This document shows, piece by piece, positions 56,856 to 64,000 of a DNA stretch of 64,000 nucleotides. The stretch covers positions 96,788 to 160,787 of the forward strand of contig DASXYG010000035.1 of NCBI GenBank assembly GCA_036502625.1, read 5' to 3'. Made by a program: the position numbers and the translations under genes. Below the pieces are notes generated by a model that was given only the letters and a program-made list of their open reading frames with translations, did no database searches and was not told the DNA's origin. The number at the start of each line of letters is the position of its first letter. Positions within the stretch are counted from its first letter, which is position 1. This stretch comes from DASXYG01 sp036502625. GTDB lineage: Bacteria > Actinomycetota > Actinomycetes > Streptosporangiales > Streptosporangiaceae.

Positions 56856-57358
56856 GCGGGCCGCCCGAGGCGGCCGCGGCCCGGCTGGAGGCGCTGATCG
56901 GCGCGCACCGGGGGGCGGTGTTCGCCCAGGCCATCCGGTTGACCAGCGGCGACGTCGGCTGGGCCGAGGACGTCGTACAGGAGACGTTCCTGCGGGCGTG
57001 GCGGCATTGGGACCGCCTGACGCCCGAGCACGGGCCGGTCCGCGGCTGGCTGACCCGGGTCGCGCACAACCTGGTGATGGACGGCTACCGGACGCGGGCC
57101 CGGCGCGGCGAGGTGCCGCTCAGCGGGCTCGACGAGCCGGCGCTCCCCGAGCCCGCCGACCAGATCCTCACCGCGCACCTCGTACGGCAGGCGCTGCGGC
57201 GCCTGCCGTACGCGCACCGCCGGGCGCTGGAGGCCACGTTCCTCAGCGACCGGACCACCGTCCAGGCGGCCCATCGGCTGAACGTCCCGGTCGGCACCGT
57301 CAAGAGCCGCGTCTTCTACGGCCTCCGCACGCTGCGCTCCACCATGGCCGCGACATGA
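56852..57358 (+). CDS. ECF-type sigma factor
   Basis: 168-residue extracytoplasmic-function sigma factor. Region 2 AEDVVQETFLRAWRHW with GWLTRVAHNLVMDGYR; region 4 LPYAHRRALEATFLSD and VGTVKSRVFYGLRTLR. No anti-sigma gene follows; instead a secreted ScyD/ScyE-like protein does, with its possible first ATG overlapping the sigma stop. Regulation may therefore be by a distant anti-sigma factor or by level. Confidence 0.92.
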   Translation: MSGPPEAAAARLEALIGAHRGAVFAQAIRLTSGDVGWAEDVVQETFLRAWRHWDRLTPEHGPVRGWLTRVAHNLVMDGYRTRARRGEVPLSGLDEPALPEPADQILTAHLVRQALRRLPYAHRRALEATFLSDRTTVQAAHRLNVPVGTVKSRVFYGLRTLRSTMAAT

Positions 57359-57396
57359 CCGTCCACCCGCACACCGACACCTCAGGCAGGAACGCC

Positions 57397-58581
57397 ATGA
57401 AATCCCACACCACCGCACGCGCCGGAACGGTCCTCGCCGCGGCGCTGTCCACGATCGCCGTGCTCGCCCCCGGCGCGAGCGCCGCCAACGCGCCCTCGAC
57501 CACCGTTGTGGCGCGCGGGCTCGACGCCCCCAAGTACGTCACCCTCGGCCCCGGCGGGCTGTACGTCGCCGAAGCCGGGCACGGCGGGCCGCACTGCGTC
57601 GTCGGGACCGCCAACATCTCCGTGACGCGCGTCTGCGCGGGCGCGACCGGCTCGGTCGTCCGGATCGCCGGGCACCGTACGCACACCCTCGAACGCGGGC
57701 TGGCCTCGGCGACGGTCGCCTCGACGCACGCCGTCAGCGGGGTGGCCGCCATCGGGTTCACCGGGCGCCGGATGGCCCTGCTGTTCAACGACGGCGGCGT
57801 CGGGCCCACCGGCGTCTCGGCCGTCGCCGCACCGTACGGGGCGCGGCTCGGCAAGCTCGACCTGGCCGCGCGGCGCACCGGCGGCCGCCTCCGGACGCGG
57901 GCGGACATCGCCGCGTTCCACGCCACCCATCCGCAGCCGCCCGCGGAGCTCGGCGGCCTGCCGGGCGAGACCCTCTACGACTCCGACCCGCACGACATGG
58001 CGCCGTACCGGGGCGGCTTCGCGGTCGCCGACGCCGCCGCCAACGACGTCGTGTGGGTGCACGGCTCGGGCAAGGTGACGCTGCTGGGGCGGCTGCCCAC
58101 CCGTCCGGAGACCGCGCCCGCCGGCACGCTCGGGCCGGGCTCGCCGGCGATGCGGATCCGCGCGCAGGCGGTGCCGTCGTCCGTGGCGGTCGGGCCCGAC
58201 GGTCACGTGTACGTCGGGCTGCTGCGCGGCGTCCCGGCGCTCAAGGGCACCGCCGAGGTCGACCGCGTGGTGCCGGGGCGGGCGCCGGAGCCGGTGGTCA
58301 CCGGGCTGACCCGGGTCAGCGGCATCGCCTTCGACGCGAAGGGCCGCCTCGACATCCTCGAATCCGGCACCGCGGGCGGCGGCGTACAGCCGACGACGAC
58401 CGGCGCGCTGCTGCGCGCGACCCCGCACGGCGCGACGCCGGCCAAGGCGGCCGACCTCGGTGTGCGGGGCCTGCGCTCCCCCGTCGGGCTGGCGATCGGC
58501 GCGACGGGCACCGCGTACATCACCAACGACACCACGACCCCGGGCAAGGGCACGGTCCTCGCCGTCACCGGCCTGGGCTGA
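57397..58581 (+). CDS. Secreted ScyD/ScyE-family beta-propeller protein
   Basis: 394-residue exported protein. Sec signal peptide MKSHTTARAGTVLAAALS with cleavage after GASA, then a beta-propeller-like region: VARGLDAPKYVTLGPGGLYV, SSVAVGPDGHVYVGLL, VSGIAFDAKGRLDIL, SPVGLAIGATGTAYITND. Start at 57397 is chosen for AGGCAGGAA upstream; ATG 57355 would overlap the sigma stop. Family function is unknown in actinobacteria. Confidence 0.85.
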   Translation: MKSHTTARAGTVLAAALSTIAVLAPGASAANAPSTTVVARGLDAPKYVTLGPGGLYVAEAGHGGPHCVVGTANISVTRVCAGATGSVVRIAGHRTHTLERGLASATVASTHAVSGVAAIGFTGRRMALLFNDGGVGPTGVSAVAAPYGARLGKLDLAARRTGGRLRTRADIAAFHATHPQPPAELGGLPGETLYDSDPHDMAPYRGGFAVADAAANDVVWVHGSGKVTLLGRLPTRPETAPAGTLGPGSPAMRIRAQAVPSSVAVGPDGHVYVGLLRGVPALKGTAEVDRVVPGRAPEPVVTGLTRVSGIAFDAKGRLDILESGTAGGGVQPTTTGALLRATPHGATPAKAADLGVRGLRSPVGLAIGATGTAYITNDTTTPGKGTVLAVTGLG

Positions 58582-58705
58582 TCCCCGCCGCGCTACGCCC
58601 GGGGCGCACCGAACCACCGGGGCAGGTGAGCCGCGAGGAAGCCGTACACGCCGGGCTTGTGCGGCGTGGGGCCGAGCAGCTTGCGCACGGTGCTCCGGGG
58701 CTTGC

Positions 58706-59596
58706 CTATGCCGTGTGGATGCCGGCGTCGATGTCGCGGTTCTCCGTGGTGTCCGGGTAGGAGCCGACGAACACGTCCGCGGTGTCGGCCGTGGTGGCGC
58801 CGGCGGACGCCGGCAGCGCGTCGGAGTCGATGGTCTCCTTGCCGGCGTTCGGCTTGGTGAAGTGGAAGCCCTTCGGAAGGCCGGAGAACCGCACCCGGTA
58901 GGTGCCGATGTTCAGCGTCGTGAAGATGTAGCGGCCGTCGGAGTTCGTGACCGCCTTCGTGCCCTCGCCCGCGCTCGATCCGTCCGGGTTCACCAGGGTC
59001 ACGGCGACCCCGGGGACGCCGCGCTCGCCTGGATCCTGCAGGCCGTTGCCGTTGGCGTCGTTCCAGACCCGGTCGCCGATCTTCTGCATGTTGCCCGACT
59101 CGGCCTCCAGCAGGCCCGCGTTGACATGGCGCTGGACGGTCGGGCGGCCCTTGCCGAGGCGGTACACGCCGGTGATCCCGGTGCCGTCCGCGTCCGGCAG
59201 CGCGGTCGAGGCCGTGGCGGGATTGCCGACGTTCGGCGTGGTGAACTGGTCGTTCTGGTAGTGCGGGAAGGCCACCCGGTAGGCGCCGCAGGGCAGGTCG
59301 GTGAACGCGTAGCCCCCGTGGGCATCGGTCGTCTGCCGCGCGCCGGACCCCCCGACCGGGCCGCCGTCCGGCCTCAGCAGTTGCGCGGTCACCCCCTCGA
59401 CGCCCCCCTCGCCGGAACCGATCTGGCCGTCGCCGTGCCCCGTACCGTCGCCGTCGTTCCAGGCCGTGCCGGTGATGGAGCACGTGGCGCCGTGGTGGGC
59501 CGCGTCCGCCGACGCGGACAGCGGGTACCCCAGCCCCATCGCGAGAACCGTCGAGCCGATCATGAGCGAGCGGTTGATCATGCGCATCCCCGACAT
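58706..59596 (-). CDS. Secreted protein with two SdrD-like B repeats
   Basis: About 296 residues. Signal peptide (hydrophobic SLMIGSTVLAMGLGYPL, cleavage near SASADA), then two SdrD B-type domains, each starting with a Ca-binding-like loop (GTAWNDGDGTGHGDGQIGSG, and RVWNDANGNGLQDPGERG) and ending in GxYRVxF. It stops at DIDAGIHTA with no LPxTG anchor, so it is secreted or anchored otherwise. Start among 59587, 59596 and 59620 is uncertain. Confidence 0.8.
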   Translation of the reverse strand: MSGMRMINRSLMIGSTVLAMGLGYPLSASADAAHHGATCSITGTAWNDGDGTGHGDGQIGSGEGGVEGVTAQLLRPDGGPVGGSGARQTTDAHGGYAFTDLPCGAYRVAFPHYQNDQFTTPNVGNPATASTALPDADGTGITGVYRLGKGRPTVQRHVNAGLLEAESGNMQKIGDRVWNDANGNGLQDPGERGVPGVAVTLVNPDGSSAGEGTKAVTNSDGRYIFTTLNIGTYRVRFSGLPKGFHFTKPNAGKETIDSDALPASAGATTADTADVFVGSYPDTTENRDIDAGIHTA

Positions 59597-59641
59597 CTGC
59601 CCATTCCGGGCATCGCCCACACGGGTCGGCGCCGCGCGAGC

Positions 59642-60373
59642 TCACCGCCGCTCTGCGCCACGCACTGGCAGGAACAGGCTGAGGACCGTCAGGAACGCCA
59701 GGATCTTCGAGAGCACGTTCAGCGCGAAGGGGGCCGGGGCGGACGGGTAGCCGAACCCGAGGAACGCCCAGATCGCGAAGACGAACAGCATCGACGCGAA
59801 GAAGAGGAACGCCGCCGTGGACGGCCGCGCCATCGGGGACAGCGTCAGCAGCGCCAGCGTCGTGAGCTCGACGAGGAACAGCGGCACGAAGAACAGGGCG
59901 CGGTACAGGGCCGGGTCGGGGGGAATCGGGGGGTACGTCCTGGCCATCACGATGAGGTCGAACGGCAGCTCGAAGATCATCGGCGCGGCCAGGGCCCCGA
60001 TCGCGGCGCTCGCCAGGCGGACGCGCCAGCCGTGCGTGCTCGCGATGAGGATGACGAGGAAGACGGCGCCGACGCCGATGACCGTGACGGGCGTGATGGG
60101 GTCCGCCGGCGGCGCCTGGGCCAGGTGCGCCCTGAGCGCCTGCCGTACGTAGAGCGAGCCGCCGGCGAGGAAGGCCGCGATCGCGAACACCCAGGCCGCG
60201 ACCATGACGACCACGGTCGCCCGGCGGGGTCTGACCGTACGGAACGGGCCGTGCGGCCGCGTTCCCAGCCAGGCCGCACCGCCGGCCGCCGCGAGCAGCA
60301 CGATGCCGAGCGCTAACCGGGCCGCGCCGCCGTAGGCGACCCACGTGCCGTACCGCGCCGCGGCCGCGTGCAC
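59642..60373 (-). CDS. Polytopic membrane protein
   Basis: 243 residues with about six or seven hydrophobic helices (ALGIVLLAAAGGAAWLG, VVVMVAAWVFAIAAFLAGG, PVTVIGVGAVFLVILIAST). GTG start at 60373, 2 nt after the methyltransferase stop, with AAGGAG 8 nt upstream. No known family. It forms an operon with the methyltransferase. Confidence 0.75.
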   Translation of the reverse strand: MHAAAARYGTWVAYGGAARLALGIVLLAAAGGAAWLGTRPHGPFRTVRPRRATVVVMVAAWVFAIAAFLAGGSLYVRQALRAHLAQAPPADPITPVTVIGVGAVFLVILIASTHGWRVRLASAAIGALAAPMIFELPFDLIVMARTYPPIPPDPALYRALFFVPLFLVELTTLALLTLSPMARPSTAAFLFFASMLFVFAIWAFLGFGYPSAPAPFALNVLSKILAFLTVLSLFLPVRGAERR

Positions 60374-60375
60374 GG

Positions 60376-61116
60376 CTAGGTCTCCTTGGTGGCGACGATC
60401 CAGAGCAGGGGGCCGCGCTGGTGGGTGTGGACGGTGGCGAGGCCGGCCCGGTGGAGGTGCCCGGCGACCTGGCCGGGGTCGAAGAACGCCAGGCCGGAGC
60501 GGCCTCCGACGACCCGGGTGAGCCGGTCGAACAGGCCGCCGCGCACGGTCGGGACCATGACGGCGAGCTGGCCGCCGGGGGCCAGGACGCGGGTCATCCC
60601 GGCCAGCACCGCCATCGGCGACGGGATCAGTTGCAGCGCCGCCAGGCACGTGACCAGGGCGAGCCCGGAGTCGCGGAAGGGCGGCCTGCGGGCGTCGGCG
60701 CGGACGAAACCGACGTTCGCCGCGCTCCGCTCGCGGACGGCCCGCGTCAGCATCGGCACGGAGACGTCCATCCCGATCGCGAGCCCCTCGGCGCCGACCG
60801 CGCGTCCGAGGGCCGCGGTGACATCGCCCGGTCCGCATCCGACGTCCAGGACCCGGGCCCCGTACGGCGGCCGCCGGACGGACGCGGGCAGGCGGGTGGC
60901 GGTGACCCATCTCCTGGCCGCGCCCTGGGCGCGGGTGTAGAGGGCCGAGCCGACGGAGGACTCCCAGGCCGCCTGGATCGAGCCCGGCGCCGGCGGTGCC
61001 TGCGCGCCGAGCAGGTCCAGGTAGCCGTTCGCGACATCCGGCGCGTCCGGCGGGTCGAGCAGGAGCGGCCGTAGCCGGGTGATCGCCGTGGGCGGCGAGC
61101 CCGCGTCCTCGTGCAC
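60376..61116 (-). CDS. Class I SAM-dependent methyltransferase
   Basis: 246 residues. SAM loop RVLDVGCGPGDVTAAL at about 89-104, IGMDVSVPML and RADARRPPFRDSGLALVTC, a UbiE-like methyltransferase fold. The acceptor is unknown. GTG 61116 with AAAGGAG 6 nt upstream. The next gene downstream, 2 nt away, is a membrane protein, so the substrate may be lipidic (inference). Confidence 0.88.
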   Translation of the reverse strand: MHEDAGSPPTAITRLRPLLLDPPDAPDVANGYLDLLGAQAPPAPGSIQAAWESSVGSALYTRAQGAARRWVTATRLPASVRRPPYGARVLDVGCGPGDVTAALGRAVGAEGLAIGMDVSVPMLTRAVRERSAANVGFVRADARRPPFRDSGLALVTCLAALQLIPSPMAVLAGMTRVLAPGGQLAVMVPTVRGGLFDRLTRVVGGRSGLAFFDPGQVAGHLHRAGLATVHTHQRGPLLWIVATKET

Positions 61117-61180
61117 CGCGGCTCCTTTCCGTGCGTGCGGATGCCGTCGGGTGCCCGGTGCGCACCGGGCGTTCTCGACG

Positions 61181-61690
61181 CTACCGCGCGAGCGTGCGGC
61201 AGAGGTCCTCGATGGTGGCGTGGGGGAAGGTGCGGATCTCGCGGGTGCCGTCGGCGGCGATCGTCATGCGGGCGCCGCCGTGGACGACGAACTCGCCGGG
61301 CGCGTGCCCCGGCGTGCCGACCGGGACGTGCAGGCCCACGTTGTCCGGGAAGAAGCCGGTGGACGCGCCGTCGGCGGAGAAGCGGATACGGCCGTAGCCC
61401 GACAGGTCGCGTACGACCGACCTGCCGGTGGCCTGGTTCGTGAAGCGCATGGTCAGGGGGCCGCGGAACTCCTCGACACGCGGTGAGCCGTCCGGGAGCA
61501 CCGCGTCGACACGGGCCTCCTCCTCGTCGGTGACGGACGCGCCGGCAACCGGGAACGGGCAGGTGCCCGTACGGACGAACGGCGGGGTGCGGACCGGCTG
61601 CCAGCCGGACGCGGGCGCCGCGGACGCCCCGGGCGCGCACAGCGCGACGACGGTGCCGGCGATCGCGGAGATGGTCAATACTCGGCGCAT
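61181..61690 (-). CDS. Secreted protein, intact relative of the 1.6-kb remnant
   Basis: 169 residues. Sec signal (MRRVLTISAIAGTVVALC) cleaved near GASA, then a beta-rich domain: EEFRGPLTMRFTNQATGRSV, GYGRIRFSADGASTGFF, FVVHGGARMTIAADGTRE, ending LCRTLAR. No known family. ATG 61690 with GAAAGG upstream. Divergent across 81 bp from the ArsR-like regulator at 61772. The C-terminal 45 residues recur as the remnant at 1597-1734. Confidence 0.85.
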   Translation of the reverse strand: MRRVLTISAIAGTVVALCAPGASAAPASGWQPVRTPPFVRTGTCPFPVAGASVTDEEEARVDAVLPDGSPRVEEFRGPLTMRFTNQATGRSVVRDLSGYGRIRFSADGASTGFFPDNVGLHVPVGTPGHAPGEFVVHGGARMTIAADGTREIRTFPHATIEDLCRTLAR

Positions 61691-61771
61691 CGGGTGCCTT
61701 TCTCGAGTGGGCTCCGCGCATCGTCGCCGATCGCCGCGCGGACACCCCAACGATTCGGCCCATGCTGAAAG

Positions 61772-62749
61772 GTGCGGCTCGTGCTGCGATTCCACTTCAC
61801 CGCCGACGCCCTCCTGCGGGTCAGGTTCGCGACCGGACCGGCGCCGCTGCTCGACCTGGGCATCGCGGTGGCCGCGCTCCAGCGCGCCGACCCCGTGTTC
61901 GCCCGGTGGGCCCGCCGCACCCGGTTGCCGCCCACGGCGCTGCCGCTGCTCGACCTCATCCCGCCGGACGCCCTGGGCCCGGTGTTCCTCGACCCGATCA
62001 GCGATTCGCTGGCCGCGGGGCTCGACGCGTTCATGGCGACGCCGCGCGCGGACGCCCGTGCCGAGCTCGTGCGCGCGTGCCGTCCGTACGGGCTGCCGCG
62101 GCGGCTCGCGGGCCGCGACGCGGAGGCGTGGCGCACCGTGTCCGACGCGCTGCGCACCGCGCACGACACCCTGATCGCCCGCGACGCGGCCCGCGTACGC
62201 GCCGGGTTCGACGCCGACATCGCCTGGCGGAAGCGGCTCCTCGCCGAGCAGGGCACGGCCGCCGCGCTCGCCTCGGTCTATCCCGGTTCGCGCTGGGAGG
62301 GCAGCACGCTGCTGATCGACGTGCCGCGCGACAGTGAACGCAGCGCGGACGCGCGCGGCGTCACGCTGATGCCGTCGGTGTTCTGGACCGGCCGGCCCAT
62401 GTTCAACACCCACCCCGACGGCTCGACGCTCCTGGTGTACCCGGCGCTGACCCCGCTTCCGCTGGTCGACCCCGAACCCGGCGACGCCCTGTCCGCGCTG
62501 CTCGGCCGCACCCGCGCGGCCATCCTGTCCCTCCTGGAGGACCACCGCACCACGACGGGGCTGGCCCGCGCCCTGGACGTCAGCCCCGCCTCCGCCTCGG
62601 CGCACACGAAGGCGCTGCGCGCCGCAGGGCTGATCACCACGTACCGTGCAGGCAAGTCCGCCCACCACGTCACGACGCCTTTGGGCGCCGCCCTCCTGGC
62701 CGGTGACCCTGACTTTCGTAGGGGTCGGCGTCAGACCGTGGTCCGATGA
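61772..62749 (+). CDS. ArsR/winged-helix regulator of the secreted protein
   Basis: 325 residues. A long N-terminal helical domain of unknown fold (FHFTADALLRVRFATGPAPL) and a C-terminal ArsR-like helix-turn-helix (ILSLLEDHRTTTGLARALD, VSPASASAHTKALR). C-terminal DNA-binding with an N-terminal sensor is seen in DUF5937-type regulators. GTG 61772. Likely controls the divergent secreted protein. The pair recurs as remnants at 1597-1818. Confidence 0.85.
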   Translation: MRLVLRFHFTADALLRVRFATGPAPLLDLGIAVAALQRADPVFARWARRTRLPPTALPLLDLIPPDALGPVFLDPISDSLAAGLDAFMATPRADARAELVRACRPYGLPRRLAGRDAEAWRTVSDALRTAHDTLIARDAARVRAGFDADIAWRKRLLAEQGTAAALASVYPGSRWEGSTLLIDVPRDSERSADARGVTLMPSVFWTGRPMFNTHPDGSTLLVYPALTPLPLVDPEPGDALSALLGRTRAAILSLLEDHRTTTGLARALDVSPASASAHTKALRAAGLITTYRAGKSAHHVTTPLGAALLAGDPDFRRGRRQTVVR

Positions 62750-62840
62750 CGGCGCGGGGGCGCGGGCAATAGCGTCGTTGTGCGATCGCCGTCCAGGTCG
62801 GCGGGGGCCGTGCCGGGGAACGCGATTCGAGGGGGTTGAC

Positions 62841-63515
62841 GTGCACGAGGTGCAGATGTGGCTGGGCTCGGTCCCGCCGCTCGTTGTGTACCTGCTGCTA
62901 CTGCTGGCCATCGGCGTCGAGTCGATGGGCATCCCGGTGCCCGGGGAGGTCGCGCTCGTCAGCGCGTCGCTGCTGGCGGCGACCGGTGCCGTGTCGCCGT
63001 GGGGGGTGGCGGGCGGCGCGGCCGCGGGCGCGATCATCGGCGACTCGATCGGCTACCTCATCGGGCGGCGGGGCGGGCGTGCGCTGTTCGAACGGATCGG
63101 CCGGCGCTTCCCCCGCCACATGGGCCCCGACAAGATCGACCGTGCCCAGCGGTCCTTCCAGCGGCACGGCCTGTGGGCGGTGTTCTTCGGCCGGTTCGTC
63201 ATGCTGCTGCGCATCTTCGCCGGGCCGCTGGCCGGCTGGCTGCGGCTGCCGTACCTCAGGTTCCTGCTCGCCAACGCCGGCGGCGGCATCCTGTGGGCCG
63301 GCGGCACCACGTTCGCCATCTACCTGGTCGGCCAGGCGGCGGAGCGCTGGTTGAAGGACCTCTCCTGGATCCTGCTGGCGGCCGTCGTGGCCGGGGGCGC
63401 GCTGACCATGTTCATCCTCCGCAACCGGTCCCGCGCCGCCGAAGACGCCGCGGACACGGAGGACGCCGAGGACGACGCGGGCGACCCGGATGTCTCCTAT
63501 CTCCCGTCGCGTTAG
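62841..63515 (+). CDS. DedA-family membrane protein
   Basis: 224 residues, DedA/SNARE-associated membrane protein. IPVPGEVALVSASLLAATG is the re-entrant loop motif; GDSIGYLIGRRGG and FFGRFVMLLRIFAGPLAG are the conserved G-x3-R segments. Functions as a proton-coupled lipid transporter (polyprenyl-phosphate or phosphatidylethanolamine flip) in studied members. Acidic C-terminal tail. GTG 62841 with GAGGGGG upstream. Confidence 0.9.
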   Translation: MHEVQMWLGSVPPLVVYLLLLLAIGVESMGIPVPGEVALVSASLLAATGAVSPWGVAGGAAAGAIIGDSIGYLIGRRGGRALFERIGRRFPRHMGPDKIDRAQRSFQRHGLWAVFFGRFVMLLRIFAGPLAGWLRLPYLRFLLANAGGGILWAGGTTFAIYLVGQAAERWLKDLSWILLAAVVAGGALTMFILRNRSRAAEDAADTEDAEDDAGDPDVSYLPSR

Positions 63516-63554
63516 GCTGCGTGCGGAAATCGGTACCGGGCGGGAGGAGGCGTC

Positions 63555-64000
63555 GTGTCGGGCGACAACGAGCCGGAGCGTTCCCCGCGGCTGGATACCC
63601 GCGTGGCGCATCCCGCGCGCGTCTACAACTACTGGCTCGGCGGCAAGGACAACTTCGCCGCCGACCGGGCCTCCGGCGACGCGGTCGAGGCGGCCATGCC
63701 GACGATCCGCCTGATGGCGATGGAAAACCGCCGGTTCCTCGGCCGGGCCGCCCGCTTCCTGGCCGAGCAGGGCGTGCGGCAGTTCCTCGACATCGGCACC
63801 GGCATCCCGGCGCCCGGCAACACCCACGAGGTGGTCCAGGCCGTCGACCCCACCTCCAAGATTGTGTACGTGGACAATGACCCGATCGTGCTCAGCCACG
63901 CCCGGGCCCTGCTGACCAGCGCGCCCAGCGGCACGGTCGCCTACCTCGACGCCGACCTGCGCGACCCGCGGGCCATCCTGGACAACGCGGAACTGCGCGC
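63555..64000 (+). CDS. SAM-dependent methyltransferase of the PF04672 (DUF574) family, 3' end outside window
   Basis: First 148 residues visible. The N-terminus TRVAHPARVYNYWLGGKDNF is diagnostic for this actinobacterial family, followed by SAM loop FLDIGTGIPAPGNTHEV and VYVDNDPIVLSHARALL. GTG 63555 with GGGAGGAGG upstream. The family is common near regulatory and secondary-metabolism genes, but its substrate is unknown. Cut by the window end, not by a mutation. Confidence 0.93.
   Translation, partial: MSGDNEPERSPRLDTRVAHPARVYNYWLGGKDNFAADRASGDAVEAAMPTIRLMAMENRRFLGRAARFLAEQGVRQFLDIGTGIPAPGNTHEVVQAVDPTSKIVYVDNDPIVLSHARALLTSAPSGTVAYLDADLRDPRAILDNAELR

Noticed and set aside
58593..58704. Minus-strand reading ending GVYGFLAAHLPRWFGAPRA downstream of the SdrD-like gene
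   Set aside because: It looks protein-like and might be a C-terminal relic or frameshifted tail, but I recognise no family, and the SdrD-like gene has a normal stop before it. Not strong enough to call.
1..64000. CRISPR arrays, tRNA or rRNA genes, insertion sequences
   Set aside because: No regular spaced repeats, no cloverleaf with a CCA-type end, no transposase frame or terminal inverted repeats were found by reading.

Overview
The window reads as chromosomal DNA of a high-GC actinomycete. Codons mostly end in G or C, GTG and TTG starts are common, and many genes overlap by 4 bp (ATGA or GTGA). The gene families also fit: a cvnABCD conservon, a PF04672-type methyltransferase, MmyB-type XRE regulators, and ECF, TetR and MarR regulators. 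Streptosporangiales or Thermomonosporaceae is my best guess from style and gene content, but I cannot name a genus. I see no rRNA, tRNA, CRISPR array, insertion sequence or phage gene. It looks like accessory chromosome rich in small regulator-plus-enzyme modules.

Layout. 1-10 kb: the 3' part of a Baeyer-Villiger monooxygenase, a decayed divergent gene pair (1597-1818), an HTH/hydrolase pair, a marR-MFS-isochorismatase operon with a three-copy operator, a methyltransferase/VOC pair, and a TetR/hydrolase divergon. 9-14.3 kb: a terpenoid locus with a polyprenyl diphosphate synthase (minus), then P450, class I terpene synthase and class II terpene cyclase (plus). They are separated by an unusually AT-rich 367-bp spacer that holds a possible 27-residue peptide gene. 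14.5-18.3 kb: a complete cvnABCD signalling operon. 18.3-28.2 kb: a likely light-responsive membrane-lipid and photorepair region. A B12-type MerR photoreceptor gene (carH/litR-like) is divergent from a five-gene translationally coupled operon (FAD oxidoreductase, DUF1365, two CFA-synthase-like methyltransferases, DUF1295), and is followed by an SRPBCC-epimerase and a DNA photolyase.

28-48 kb: short-chain dehydrogenases, TetR/XRE/MarR/LysR regulators with readable operators, small secreted or lipid-anchored proteins, a large HTH-NB-ARC-TPR regulator, an amidohydrolase, an SF2 helicase with an unassigned C-terminal half, and a quinone-oxidoreductase-like gene that appears to carry an internal deletion. 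48-64 kb: a three-domain acyltransferase-SGNH-SGNH membrane protein, a carbonic anhydrase/hydrolase operon under TetR control, an AAA-TPR regulator, a hydrolase-ECF sigma-secreted ScyD/ScyE-like operon, an SdrD-like secreted protein, a methyltransferase/membrane pair, a divergent secreted protein/regulator pair (the intact relative of the remnant at 1.6-1.8 kb), a DedA protein and the 5' part of a PF04672-type methyltransferase.

The most coherent systems are the terpene locus with its neighbouring conservon and the light/lipid/photolyase region. Recurrent features worth following are probable leaderless promoters, a strong CGTACG word bias that governs use of the CGT and GTA codons, and C-rich G-poor 3' ends of several transcription units.
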